This document shows positions 48,895 to 59,517 of a DNA stretch of 64,000 nt, in pieces. The first letter of the stretch is position 1. Each line of letters opens with the position of its first letter. The DNA comes from Lytechinus pictus (Eukaryota; Echinodermata; Echinoidea; Temnopleuroida; Toxopneustidae): positions 12,901,501 through 12,965,500 of the forward strand of contig NC_087249.1 in the NCBI RefSeq assembly GCF_037042905.1, given 5' to 3'. The notes under the pieces are model-generated. The model made no database searches. It saw nothing but the letters and a program-made list of their open reading frames with translations, and was not told the DNA's origin. A program made the position numbers and the translations under genes.

Positions 48895-49185
48895 ATTCCG
48901 AAGGTTCTTTATTCTGAACGTTCGTAAGTCCGAAACACGTAAATTGCCTATACCTCGATGTTCGTTAATCCGAAAACGAAAAAGGGTTCGTTAATCCGAA
49001 CATTTGTGGCGTGATTCCGAAAACGAAATAAGGTTCGTTGTTCCGAACGTTCGTTAATCCGAAAACGAAATAAGGTTCGTTGTTCCGAAGGTTCGATAAT
49101 CCGAAAACCAAATAAGGTTCGTTAATCCGAAAACGAAATAAGGTTCGTTGTTCCGAAGGTTCGTTAATCCGAAAAATGAAAACCG
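48895..49185. repeat. GGTTCGTTAATCCGAAAACG tandem repeat
   Basis: Irregular 12-40 bp units of TTCGTTAATCCGAA and TTCGTTGTTCCGAA. Each unit is an imperfect palindrome (TTCG...CGAA). Phe/Asn/Glu-rich minus ORFs are artefacts. Confidence 0.9.
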
Positions 49186-49219
49186 GGAAAGCAGAGGAAG
49201 GGCAAGTGTGTTGGTGGGG

Positions 49220-49910
49220 GGGGGGGGGGGATAAACACCGTTGTTGTTCAATTGTTATGAGGATGGGAAGGCAAGGGCGGCCGAACGAATTTTTGTTTCG
49301 GGGGCAAAGCCAAAAATGACACTCGTACGTCAAAATGGGCACTTTGGTGATATTTTTACTATGAGATTATCATCTGCGTGAAGTCATTGTGTGTTTTATA
49401 GTAATTAAGTAGAGAAAAGCATTTTTGAAGTGACTTCTGATTATGGAAAGATGTATATTTAGGCTTTATTTTTCGCGAGAGAGTAATATAATGAGCGAGC
49501 GGTTTGGAAAAAAAAGCTGAAGTTGTAAATTTCGCTTTTGCGGTCAATTACTGTTAAAAATGGCATTATTGCGAGGTTTTGCGAGCGTGAATCATAAGCT
49601 CAAACTTTAGGGCATTTCAATAAGAAATGAAAATAAAAATTCCGAGCAGGTTTCTGCTATCATTGTGTAAAGAAGTTGTATGTTTTGTAGTAATTAAGTT
49701 GAGCAAATTTATTTGAATTGAATTATGATTGATAAGATACTTTTCGCGAGCAAGCGTAGCGAGCAAGCGGTTTGGAAAAAATTCAAATCTGAAGTTGTAA
49801 AACTCGCTTTTTGGTCAATTATGGACCTAATTACTGTTAAATGGGCATCCTTGTGAGATGTTGCGAGCGAATCACGAGCTCAAACTTTAGGAAATTTAAT
49901 GTAGGTCTAA
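49220..49910 (+). mobile_element. partial relative of the hairpin-carrying element at 61367
   Basis: A G-run, GGGGCAAAGCCAAAAATGAC, GAGATTATCATCTGCGT and hairpin-core variants (49577, 49747, 49860) follow the order at 61410-61700. No right end is visible before the SINE. Confidence 0.6.
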
Positions 49911-49919
49911 TGAGACATA

Positions 49920-50250
49920 ATAATAATGATATTAATAATAATAATGATAATAACAAAAATAATAATAATAATATTGGTATAAAAGGGAAGCAACTTCAGA
50001 TCTGAAAACTGTTCCCGCAGCGGACCCTGCTATTATTATTACACCGGCTTTGGCTGGGCTGCCTAGGCGCCCAAAGGAAGGCATTTAATGAATTTCTTCC
50101 TACCGTGTACAAATTCACCTCACATGGGTTGAGTGCAGCACAGTGTGTATAAATTTCTTGCTGAAGGAAATTACGCCATGACTGGGATTCGTACCTACGA
50201 CCGTCTGTTTCATAGTCAGAAGACTAATCCACTGGGCCACAACGCCCCGC
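49920..50250 (-). mobile_element. tRNA-derived SINE, full length
   Basis: On minus: GCGGGGCGTTGTGGCCCAGT, A box GTGGCCCAGTGG, B-box region GTACGAATCCCAG, then TTCCTTCAGCAAGAAATT, GCTGCACTCAACCC, GAAGAAATTC and a (ATT)n tail. Same family as 4238. Confidence 0.88.
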
Positions 50251-51193
50251 ATAAAAAATAAAAATTCCGAGCATTTTTTGTAATCATGAAAAAAAGGATT
50301 AACATTGTTAACACTAGGCGTAACGATCAACAAAATGGTATTAACATTTATATTCTTTATTACAATTTTTATTATGATCATCATTTGGATTATTATAATC
50401 ATTATTAGTATTATTTTCATATCAATTACCCGCAAAAGCTCTTTCAATTCAATTCAATTCAATTCGGTTTATTAGATATAAAACAGAATACAATGCTGTA
50501 GTCCGAAGACTAATTGTGCAATGTTTACATTGAGTATTACTTACATTTGAAGATTGTATATACACTTAAAAAATTATTCACATATAAATGAGAAACAGTT
50601 GGTTGATTGAGTCATGCATAAGTGAGATTTCAGTAGATATTACTAGCATGGGATTCTGATAATTGTGTATTGGGGAAAAACCTGTTTTAAACTGACAATT
50701 ATACAACAAAAAGGTCAGAAATATAATTCAGATTTGATTTTCATTATGAAGAGATTTAGAATCAAGTTATTGCAACAGGATTAATCATAGTTATAGAACA
50801 TTTAGATAATAAAACACAACCTTTGAGATATGAAATCCATTAAGAATGGAACCGAGATAACTTTGAGATATGGGATTGAGGCTGATAAAATAATTCATAA
50901 TAATTCTAAAGGAAATCAAAATTAACAATTAATGAGAACAAATACATGCTTATAAATAAAAATAATCATTCACACAGCTAAACATTTACAACTGAGCATT
51001 GACCAGTTTGACAAGTGAGGGTACACTTGATTTCCTATATCGTTCAGTTCTAATATAAGGAAGGTCCAAGTGATGGGAATTCCTCAGTCTACCTCGCGAG
51101 ACATGCTGCCGTTCAGCAGGTAGCAAATGACGATGTCGCGATGAGACAAGGATTGACTTGTAGTCCAGTCAATATAGAGTTTGACCCACCACC
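50251..51193. other. non-coding, with a short (CAATT)n run
   Basis: AATTCAATTCAATTCAATTC at about 50444-50464 resembles an inverted LINE 3' tail. The rest is A+T-rich without recognised genes. Confidence 0.4.
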
Positions 51194-51361
51194 ACTAGCG
51201 TACCTACGGGGGGGGGGGCAGGGGGGGCACTCTGCCCCCCCTGACGAGTCACAACCCATGCAAATACGTATCTTTGCCCCCCTGACGGGCTTGAAAAACC
51301 TTTTTTTACCCCCCCCTGACGAACTTTAAGACCTCTAATGCCCCCCTGACGAGCTTGAAGA

Positions 51362-51400
<39 letters not shown>

Positions 51401-51526
51401 GCTTGTCAATTTTTTTCTGGAACGAAATCCTTTATTTGTGACCGAAGACCTTTTTTTTTTTTTGCTTGTCAAATTTTTGGGCGGACGGTTTTGCCCCCCC
51501 TGTGGAAAATCCTAGGTACGCCACTG
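51194..51526. mobile_element. hAT-type MITE with perfect 8-bp duplication and a T40 run
   Basis: Ends CACTAGCGTACCTACGG and CCTAGGTACGCCACTG, flanked by CCCACCAC (51186-51193 and 51527-51534). Interior: repeated TGCCCCCCTGACGAGCTTGA units and an uninterrupted T-run of about 37 (51363-51399). Confidence 0.9.
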
Positions 51527-51573
51527 CCCACCACTAATTGCAACACGAGATATTTCCACTCCAATTCTTTCAA

Positions 51574-52560
51574 GGAAGGTCCCCTAAACAACATACTAAA
51601 AGTCCCAAGAAATCCAAGAAGTGGAAATTTATGAAATTTGCATATTATGCAAATTAGCCATAAAAAGTTAGAAAAATAAGAAAAATAGCCCAAAGATTAC
51701 AAATTGAGTGTCCAAAACTATTTAATTTGAGCGAAAATTCATGATAAATAACCGTATTCAATGTTTTTTGTCAAAAGTGCAAACAAATCTACCTCATTTG
51801 CATAATATGGAAATAAGCATCCTTATATGGCAAACGTCAAGGTATTGTGATTTTTATCTCATTAACTGCTTGAAAATGTCATTAATATTGAAATTAACAA
51901 GCTGCTATCACTAAGGACGTTGAATACATTTGTATTCAGCTTAGTGTCTGTAGTGTAATTTGCATATTATGCAAATAAAAGTCTAACATGTTATAAATAT
52001 TCAAGAAAACACACTGGTGATACATCCCTCAAAAATTGCAAGTAGATTATCTATTGAAATTGGAATATGGCAATACCTTACACTACAGGAAGGTTTCCTA
52101 AACACCATATTAAAAGTCCTTAAATATACAAGCATATAGGGAAATCACAAAATTTGCATTTTATGAAATTAGCCATAATAAATTACAAATAAGGAAAATA
52201 ATCCAAATATTGGAAATCAAGTGCAGAAAACAATACGAATTGAACTGAAGCCCATGATAAGTTTTACAAATTTAGTTATTTTTTAAATAAGAAATCGTAA
52301 ATAAATCTACCACATTTGCATATATATGAGCATTTTTATATGGAAAAAAAATCAAGAAATTTTTTATTTTTCTCACAAAAACAGTTATGCAAACATTTCA
52401 GTCTAGATCAATATGATGTGATCACTAAGAATGGCAAAAACATTAATAATCAGCTTAATATCTGAATTGTAATTTACATAGTATGCAAATAAACATCCGA
52501 CATGTTACAAATATTCAAGGAACACATAGTGATACTTCCATGTAGATTATGTGTATTAAC
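51574..52560. repeat. tandem duplication of about 514 bp
   Basis: GGAAGGTCCCCTAAACAACA (51574) recurs as GGAAGGTTTCCTAAACACCA (52088). Order is kept through AGTCC, ATTTGCAT, ACATGTTACAAATATTCAAG and beyond. Octamers of the ATGCAAAT type recur in each unit. Confidence 0.8.
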
Positions 52561-52807
52561 CATGATGACCTTCCCTACACTTCTTGCTTGGTTGATCATG
52601 TTGATATTGACTTTTGTCACGAGCAGTTACCCCACTCATATTGTACAATGATGAGTCCATTCTACATGGATCCCACTGTTTGAATGCTTCATTATTTCCA
52701 TCCAAGTCTTGCTCTCTTCTTGACTTTGTAGAGACTTTGCGTTTCTTGCGAGTATAGTCCACGCTAGCAAGCTCCTGGATTGCCAAGTGATCAGCACAAG
52801 ATGTCAC
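52556..52807 (-). pseudogene. unidentified coding-like remnant with a basic NLS-like run
   Basis: About 80 open codons read CADHLAIQELASVDYTRKKR, then KVSTKSRREQDLD, and near the end SLYNMSGVTARDKSQYQHDQ. Composition and codon pattern look protein-like, and RKKRKV resembles a nuclear localisation signal. There is no upstream ATG or splice acceptor in frame, and a TAA lies a few codons upstream. It may be a truncated transposon or gene piece. I do not recognise it. Confidence 0.4.
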
Positions 52808-52847
52808 ACCCGTACAAAATTAATAAAAGCTTCGAATATTTGGTCCT

Positions 52848-53748
52848 TGTAGCACACCACTTAGCTTATAAACTAGGGGTCCTTGTATTTAAAGCGCTTA
52901 AAGGTCAAGTCCACCCCAGAAAAATGCTGACTTGAATAAATAGAGAAAAATCAAACTACCATAGTGCCGAAAATTTCATCAAAATCGGATGTAAAATAAG
53001 AAATTTATGACATTTTAAGATTTTGCTTATTTTTCACAAAACAGTTATTTGGACAAGTAGGTGACTCAGTCAATGATGTCCATCACTCACTATTTCTTTT
53101 GTTTTTTATTGTTTGAATTATACAATATTTCATTTTTTAAAGAATTGACAATAAGGACCAACTTGACTGAACCATATAGTATTAAACAATTCTAATTCCA
53201 CATGTTCAGGGAGGAATTAATCCTTGTATCACTTGACAATGAGGTGAAAATTAGAATATTTCATATTTCAGATAATAAAATACAAAAGAAATAGTGAGTG
53301 GATGACGTCATAGTCTCCTCATTTGCATACCAGCCAGGATATATATATAACTGTTTTGTGAAATTAAGCTTAACTTTAAAATGTCACAACTTTTTTATTT
53401 TACATCCGAATTTGATGAAATTTTCAGTGTTATGCTTGTTGGATTTTTCTCTTTTTATTCAAATCAACTTTTTGTTGGGGTGGACTTGTCCTTTAACGAT
53501 AAATCTCCGCCCTACATATCAGAGCTCTTATCTCAGCATAGACCAACACGCAGTCTCAGATCAGTAGATCAAGCATTGCTGAGGGAATCTCTCAGCCACA
53601 CAACCTGGGATGACAGAGCCTTCTACATCTCTGGACCAAAGCTGTGGAATAGCCTTCCCAATTTATCAGGAGAGCAGAGACCCAATCAACTTTTGAGTCT
53701 TACCTGAAGACCTTTCTGTTCCCCACTCCAAAATTATCCCAAGAATAA
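52848..53748 (+). pseudogene. CR1/L2-like LINE C-terminal coding fragment, split by a MITE
   Basis: Left part reads VAHHLAYKLGVLVFKAL (to 52901). The right part (53497 on) reads NDKSPPYISELLSQHRPTRS, then FYISGPKLWNSLP and, after a +1 shift near 53690, FESYLKTFLF to a stop at 53748. These are the standard C-terminal RT tail of CR1/L2/Rex-type LINEs. Removing the MITE and one TTAA rejoins LVFKAL-NDKSPP in frame. Confidence 0.82.
52898..53496 (+). mobile_element. TTAA-MITE copy 5, inserted in a LINE
   Basis: TTAA at 52898-52901 and 53493-53496. Same arms as copies 1-4. It interrupts a LINE reading frame exactly at a TTAA. Confidence 0.93.
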
Positions 53749-53925
53749 TTCAATTGTAGCATTACTAGAACAGTACTTGAACTGAATGATGATCCTAAGC
53801 ACTGTTTGAAGACATTGAAATTTGTGAGATATTTCCTATTTTTGAGCAAGTGCCATGAGCGCCCAGCTGAGGCGGATACCGGCGCTTTACAAGAACCCAT
53901 CATCATCATAATCATCATCACTTGT
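53749..53925 (+). mobile_element. 3' UTR and (CAT)n tail of the same LINE
   Basis: GAGCGCCCAGCTGAGGCGGA, TACCGGCGCTTTACAAGA, then a CATCATCATAATCATCATCA tail (53897-53921). This is a typical 3' end of CR1/L2-type elements. Confidence 0.75.
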
Positions 53926-55407
53926 CTTGGTGGTGAATATGAGTACTTGCTTGGATCACAAGATCTCTGGGCATGCTTAATAAGAGTAACAATGGGCATT
54001 TGCCTATACGAGCGACATGAAAGCCATTCATAAATTCATGATGAAGGCTTAAAGTGCATTATAGGCATCTTTCTCAGATACAGGAATCGTGATTAGACGT
54101 TCTTGCCGAATCCAGTTGCTGCTTCATGATGAAGCATCCATTTTCTGTTCTTTCCTCTTTGATAAATCTCCTATGGCAACCATCTCCAAATATTAAAGAT
54201 ATAGTTTCTAAGTAAGTCGTATGCAAATTATAAAATTAATGTCCTGATTATTATGGTAAACAGAAATTCCTCAGTGAAACAACGAACAAACCAGATGGAG
54301 GACTAAGCCAGATTATTGCCTTTCCAACGAGAGGACACAACATAATGGAACACCCGTAACATCACCATCAAATACCATCCAACATTGATTAGACAGTGTG
54401 TACCACTTCCAGGATTTATTTGCCACAATGTGTTACTCATGGGTATACTGTGAGGTTATCCAGAGGAATAAACCTTTTCGTAATTCCGTACGACTAAGGA
54501 TGTTCTTCTGGATGAATGCTGACTTTAATAGTGTCATGCAGATGTACTTTGGACAATCATACAACTCTCTGTACTGAAATCCGACAAGTCGAGCATAGGA
54601 GACTGAATGCCAATCAAGAGGACTTTAACAAGAACACACCGTTAACCATGTCTTCTTCCGACACAAGTTGCCTCAATGGACAATGGACATAAGTTGTGTC
54701 GGAAGATGTCAAGAGTTTTAGAGAAAGGCTAGGAAGGCTTGCACATTTTAGAGCTCCAAAAGCATCAGTAAGGTAAAGCTCAGAATTGCTACAATGCATT
54801 AAAGAGGACCATAAGAGGGTTTGTGGACAAGCCTATAATACATAATTTGCTGACCGGATTGACAATGATCCAGGCTATAACAATTAGCATGTTGGGAGCC
54901 CTTAATATCAATAGCTATGACTACATTGGAATAGCATTATTAAACGAAGGCAAAGATTTTTAGTCTTAGTATTCATGATGATGATGATGATGACGCTGCT
55001 CTACAAGTCCTGGGACCCAGTCCTGACCCATATATGGCCAGATAACATTGTTTAGTCAAACAGGTGTAGCCAGACTACTGAAGAAATTGTAAAAATTGTT
55101 CTATGAAAACTTAGTATGAGGGCCAATTTACACATTTTCTGATGTATATATGCATTGCCAAACGGGAGGTTTCGGGTGCAAGCCCCCTCCCCCCATTTTT
55201 CATGATGCAGAAGGCGCCGGTAAAATAAAAAAAAAAGGAAAAAAGAAGAAAGTGAGAGAACAGGAGAAAGAGCAATATAAAAGAGAAAGAAACAGTTATT
55301 AACGTAAGATAAAGTAGAAAATATTTCGAAAACCTGTGCCACCGACCAAAACTTACAATGGGTCCCGCTTAATTCTAACATTGATGCTGGAGAGGGTGGA
55401 TTTTCTG
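53926..55407. other. non-coding stretch
   Basis: Short ORFs only. A (GAT)n at 54976-54992 and an A/G-rich run at 55225-55300. No family recognised. Confidence 0.45.
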
Positions 55408-55680
55408 CGGGTAGTTGTCCGGGGGGTAATTGTCCTCGGGGTAATTGTCCAGGGGGTAATTGTCCTCGGGGGGTAATGGTCCGGGGGGGGTAATTGTCCG
55501 GGGGTACTTGTCCAGGGGGTAATTGTCCGAGGGGTAATTGTCCGGGGGGTAGTTGTCCGGGGGTACTTGTCCGGGGGGTAATTGTCCGGGGGTAGTTGTC
55601 CGGGGGGTAATTGTCCGGGGGTAATTGTCCTCAGGGGGTAATTGTCCGGGGGGTAGTTGTCTGGGGGGTAATTGTCCTAG
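55408..55680 (+). repeat. G-rich minisatellite, unit GGGGGTAATTGTCC
   Basis: About 19 units of 13-16 bp with 4-8 Gs each and TAATTGTCC, TAGTTGTCC or TACTTGTCC spacers. Dense G-runs on plus could form quadruplexes. Confidence 0.95.
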
Positions 55681-55684
55681 AACC

Positions 55685-55801
<117 letters not shown>

Positions 55802-55861
55802 CATCTTTACATTATTTCGTGCAGTGGCGTATAAAAATAATGTAAAGATGTATATATATAT

Positions 55862-56715
55862 ATATAACGATATAACGTTCCGCGTGTTGGACATAGAAGA
55901 TATTAATGAGGCGAAGTGGTAATGCATTGTACTTAGTTCCAACAGTTTATTTTGAATTCCAAATTTTCGACGTTAAACATACGTCTTCCTCAGGGATACA
56001 ATAAAGCTCACAGAGACAAGAACTGATATAATAACATTCATGATTGTGGTAGTCATGGAACCGCGCACAAAACAGCATCACCATCATAATAATAATAAAA
56101 AAAGCATATTGGAGGCGCAGGCTGTAATAATTATCTCGTGAGGATATCATTGTTACGTAACAATCACTTATTATGACGCCACCACAATCATGAAAATGCA
56201 AGAATAGAAAGGATAAAGGCTTATAATATATCAAGAAAATAAATTACGATAAAAGGAGGTGACAATGGCCTCCCAAATCACTCTATCTTGAATTAAACTG
56301 TTAATAATGTATGGAGGAGAGTAGAGCAATAATAATTATAATAAACCTATGAGAAATTCTTGAAATTATTTATAAAAATTGTATTTGTCCAGCCAAGACA
56401 GATCCTTGTTTAGGCCATACTGAAAACTTCGGCTATGAATAATGGCTCGAAGTTCAGCGAGTTTCTTTTCTTCCGCGGATTTATAACCTCCTCCGAAAAG
56501 AACTATTTTGAGATCACTGATAGAGTGATTTTCTCTGTTGAAGTGCTCAGCTACCGGGAAACCGTCGCGGTGTTGTCGGATAGTAGACCTGTGATTATTG
56601 AATCCTGTCCTAAATTTAGTACTGGTTTCTCCAATGTATGTTACATCTGGGCATTTGCTACAGAGTAAGCAATACAGAAATACTAAGTACAATGCATTAC
56701 CACTTCGCCTCATTA
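55862..56715 (-). mobile_element. Penelope-like element, 5'-truncated, with 33-bp inverted ends
   Basis: It contains the GIY-YIG endonuclease frame and about 500 nt of 3' region. CTAAGTACAATGCATTACCA and CTTCGCCTCATTA at 56683-56715 are exactly inverted at 55904-55936, so an inverted piece of the 3' end caps the truncated 5' end. The reverse transcriptase is absent. Confidence 0.85.
56366..56713 (-). pseudogene. GIY-YIG endonuclease of a Penelope-like element
   Basis: The 115-codon frame contains the Penelope-type GIY-YIG domain: Cys cluster CLLCSKC (15-21), TYIGET (YIG at 26-28), FNNHRSTIRQH (39-48), AEHFNRENH (55-63) and EEKKLAELRAIIHSR (81-95), ending in LNKDLSWLDKYNFYK. C18/C21 with H57/H63 fit the zinc-binding set of these enzymes, and the Glu in EEKKLAEL fits the catalytic position. 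The first 7 or so residues (MRRSGNA) come from the inverted end piece and not from the original protein. Without RT it cannot be autonomous. Confidence 0.9.
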
Positions 56716-56786
56716 TATATCTTTACATTATTTCGTGCAGTGGCGTATATATATATATATATATACATCTTTACATTATTTCGTGC

Positions 56787-57044
56787 AGTGGCGTATAAAA
56801 AAAATTAGGGGTCATATATGGTGTAGCGGGTAGAATCTATAAAAAGTTGCGAGCGAGAAAAATTTTCGACATTTTTATTACAAAAATCTAATTTTGTGAC
56901 AGAATTTGACACATTAATATTTAGAAAATAATATAACATTTCACCCTTCTCTCTTTCATTTTCTTTCGTTTTCTCTTTTTTCTTCGTGATTTTTTTTGAG
57001 GGGGGGGGGGAAGCACCCCAAAGCCCCCCATCTGTACGCCACTG
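56787..57044 (+). mobile_element. hAT-like element, module copy (hairpin, pyrimidine, poly-G)
   Basis: Ends CAGTGGCGTATAAAA and TCTGTACGCCACTG. Interior: TTGCGAGCGAGAAAAATTTT, pyrimidine run (56941-56990), G-run (57000-57010). A target duplication was not found. Confidence 0.65.
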
Positions 57045-58107
57045 GGTAAAGTCATTATACATTTTCATCCTTTCTTTCGATTTCTTTTATTATTCCCCCT
57101 CCGTCTTTGTCATTCCTCCATTAGACCTATTTTTTCTTTTATTTACTATACCGTACAAAATCATAAGGGACTGTCGCCTCAGCCCCCCCCCCCCCCCGTG
57201 GTGCCGCACGGTCTCTTAATCTTTCCTTCTAAGTTTCTCCAATTGCAATCATTTCCATAAAATAAAATTTCAAAAGAAGCCATCGATTTATATCATGAGT
57301 CCAAATTGTATTATTTGAAAATACAATAAATTATTAAGATTACTATGAAAGTCATTTACTTTCATTTTTTGATTTTTTTTTTAATCACAGCTATAGTTAT
57401 TGTTCTGGTGATTTTAGTCAGGTAATATTACAAGAATGTGGCCATATGTGGATTGTGATTTAATTATAGTAGGCCTATGCTTTTTTAATTTGGCTGGGAT
57501 AAAGTACAATCTGTTTTTTCAGTTTCTTATACGTTGCCGATGAGTGTTGAAATTCCATTTATCAAAATGTATTTTTGTTTACATTAATCGTTAACACGAT
57601 CATTTTGTCAACGGGGAAAAAAGAAGGAAGTATTTTATTTGTAAACAGCAGAAATGCGTATCATGTTCAGGGGCGATATATGCGCAAGCATGAACGGCAG
57701 TTCCCATAGCAATAAATGACGTACTCTTTCCCTGATTTGTTATGCAAGGATTTCTCATATCTCCTCTTCTCTTCCTCCAAACCCTCCTCATCAATGCTCC
57801 CGTTCGAGCATCTCATTCTCGCTCGTTAAACCCATACACTCTCGCTAAACGAGATGAGCTGTGCACTGGAAATGCACGCACAATTAGAGGCAGCGATGAA
57901 AATCCATGGCGCCTCTGTGCACACACACAATGACACACACGCACACAGTGTAATATACCTGTGCATGCTCTCGTCACACACACGCGCACCCTTTCGTTCT
58001 TCGGATGCGGAAAAGAGCACGCAACATCAAAGTGGTTGACATTTTTTTATCTCTCAAAAAAGGTGCGTAACATACGGAGCTTTATAATTATCCTACTAAA
58101 GAAAAAC
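57045..58107 (+). other. upstream region of the secretory exon
   Basis: This holds a poly-C run (57185-57197), A+T-rich DNA, and a CA-rich stretch (57917-57992) that probably lies near the start of transcription. No TATA box can be placed with confidence. No other coding sequence is apparent. Confidence 0.4.
57700..57723 (+). promoter_or_regulatory. X-box-like and CRE-half-site motifs upstream of the secretory exon
   Basis: GTTCCCATAGCAA (57700-57712) resembles an RFX X-box. TGACGTA (57717-57723) follows, containing a CRE half-site. They sit about 390 bp upstream of the ATG at 58108. The match is by motif only. Confidence 0.25.
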
Positions 58108-58467
58108 ATGGCATCTTTTCGGCAGATTTTCTCCGTCCTTGCTCTCTCCTTACTGACGCTATGTCAGGTTTTTGGAGCCAACACGAGGGAGGAATGGATA
58201 GCAGCTTTGTCGAGATTACCACTGCTTGAAGACAGATATGAAAATGCTTTACAGAACACTATCGAGGAGGAGGAGGAGGTACTAGAGAATGGTGGAGAAG
58301 GTGATGGTGCTTATCCGGCGCCTCTATATTTCAGCTATGATAATTCATTTATGGAACAATTTGATGATGGCTCCTACCAGTCATCCTCATCATCATCATC
58401 ATTGTCTGAGGATCGACCTGAAAATGGAACAACAGAGTTACGAATGCCCAACGTGCATCCTGAAAAG
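58108..58467 (+). CDS. first coding exon of a secreted peptide or protein precursor
   Basis: The frame opens at ATG 58108 (AAAAACATGG, good context) and encodes 120 residues to a donor AAAAG|GTATGG in phase 0. Residues 1-23 (MASFRQIFSVLALSLLTLCQVFG) form a clear signal peptide with likely cleavage before A24. A short TREEWIAALSRLPLLEDRY segment that could be helical follows, then an acidic run (EEEEE, 53-57), a YPAPLYFSYDN segment, a seven-Ser run (92-98) and one N-glycosylation sequon (N106-G-T). There is no cysteine after the signal and no dibasic site, so a mature peptide would lie in a later exon. Layout suggests a neuropeptide or hormone prepro-region, but I do not recognise the family. 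The frame past 58468 is hydrophobic and intron-like. Confidence 0.7.
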
Positions 58468-59517
58468 GTATGGCTTTTATTTTATATAAGCATTTATTTT
58501 CTTCCGTTTCTCAATATTTTTTTTCTTCATTTTTTGAAAACATAAATTCATACAAACTCAGTTTGTCATAAAGAATATGAATAATGTACAAGTTATGTTT
58601 ACAGGAGAAGGTATCCGTCCCTAGAACCAAAAGTGATGGGATATGAGTATACAGATTATACGCCTGTATACAAGTTATATTGTTATATGTAAAACCTGTA
58701 TAATACGCCTGGATACAGGCGCATACAGGTTATATACAACTTTAAACAAATTAAACAGAAAATTAATTATTAACAAGTGACTTTAATAGTTCAATCAGTA
58801 ATTATCTTTTATAATGTTTAAATTATGTTGATTCGTATTTACGTCAGATTTAATTTATTTAATTTTATAGAAAAGACAACTGCTAATAATTGACAACCTA
58901 TTTTACTTCTTATTATTTATTTAGACAAGTAAAACACTCAGGTAAGACATGTAAAGATATACAAAAAGAATTAAAGTTTGAAAAGCCCGTACAAGTTTGT
59001 ATCCACGATAGAAATATAAATTACAATACAATTGCATCAACATAAAACATAAGCTTAAAAAACAAAATATTGCAAATTACAGTTTGAAGATAATTTGAAA
59101 TATGAAAAAATATTTATAGATTTTGCTACAGCTAAAACTAATGAAGGACATGATATAAAACAATGGTAAAAGAATAAAATAATCACGATAAGAAAAAATA
59201 TAATGAATTGATAGTAACAAGTCATTCTAAGTTATTTGTATGTATATGGCATTATTTTGACAAAGCTCTACATGATATCTCAAAATATAATAATTGATTA
59301 TAAACAAACATAGGCATAATTTCAATAAAACACACGTCCCACAGCTACCTATATTTTGGGATATATGTTATAAAATACAAATAATTATATTCATTTCAAA
59401 CAGAGACATATTTCAATACTTCAAATGAAAAGGACATCGTTCCAACTACCGTGAAACCCATGCATAGCATCGTTAAATTAGAAGTGAATATCATACTCTC
59501 AAAGTGCAAAGGAACTG
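58468..59517 (+). other. presumed intron after the secretory exon
   Basis: A weak acceptor TATGTTTACAG|GAGAAG at 58604 would give a short phase-0 terminal exon (EKVSVPRTKSDGI, stop). It lacks a strong pyrimidine tract. An inverted motif around TACGCCTGTATAC lies at 58650-58735. Otherwise A+T-rich. Confidence 0.35.

Noticed and set aside
40808..53567. Recurring ORFs with MKFSVLCLLDFSLFIQINF
   Set aside because: They appear to be a repeated protein family, but each one is the right arm of a TTAA-MITE read in the same frame.
58604..58646. Second exon of the secretory gene (EKVSVPRTKSDGI)
   Set aside because: The acceptor has a poor pyrimidine tract, the exon ends at once, and no precursor features are added; kept only as a possibility.
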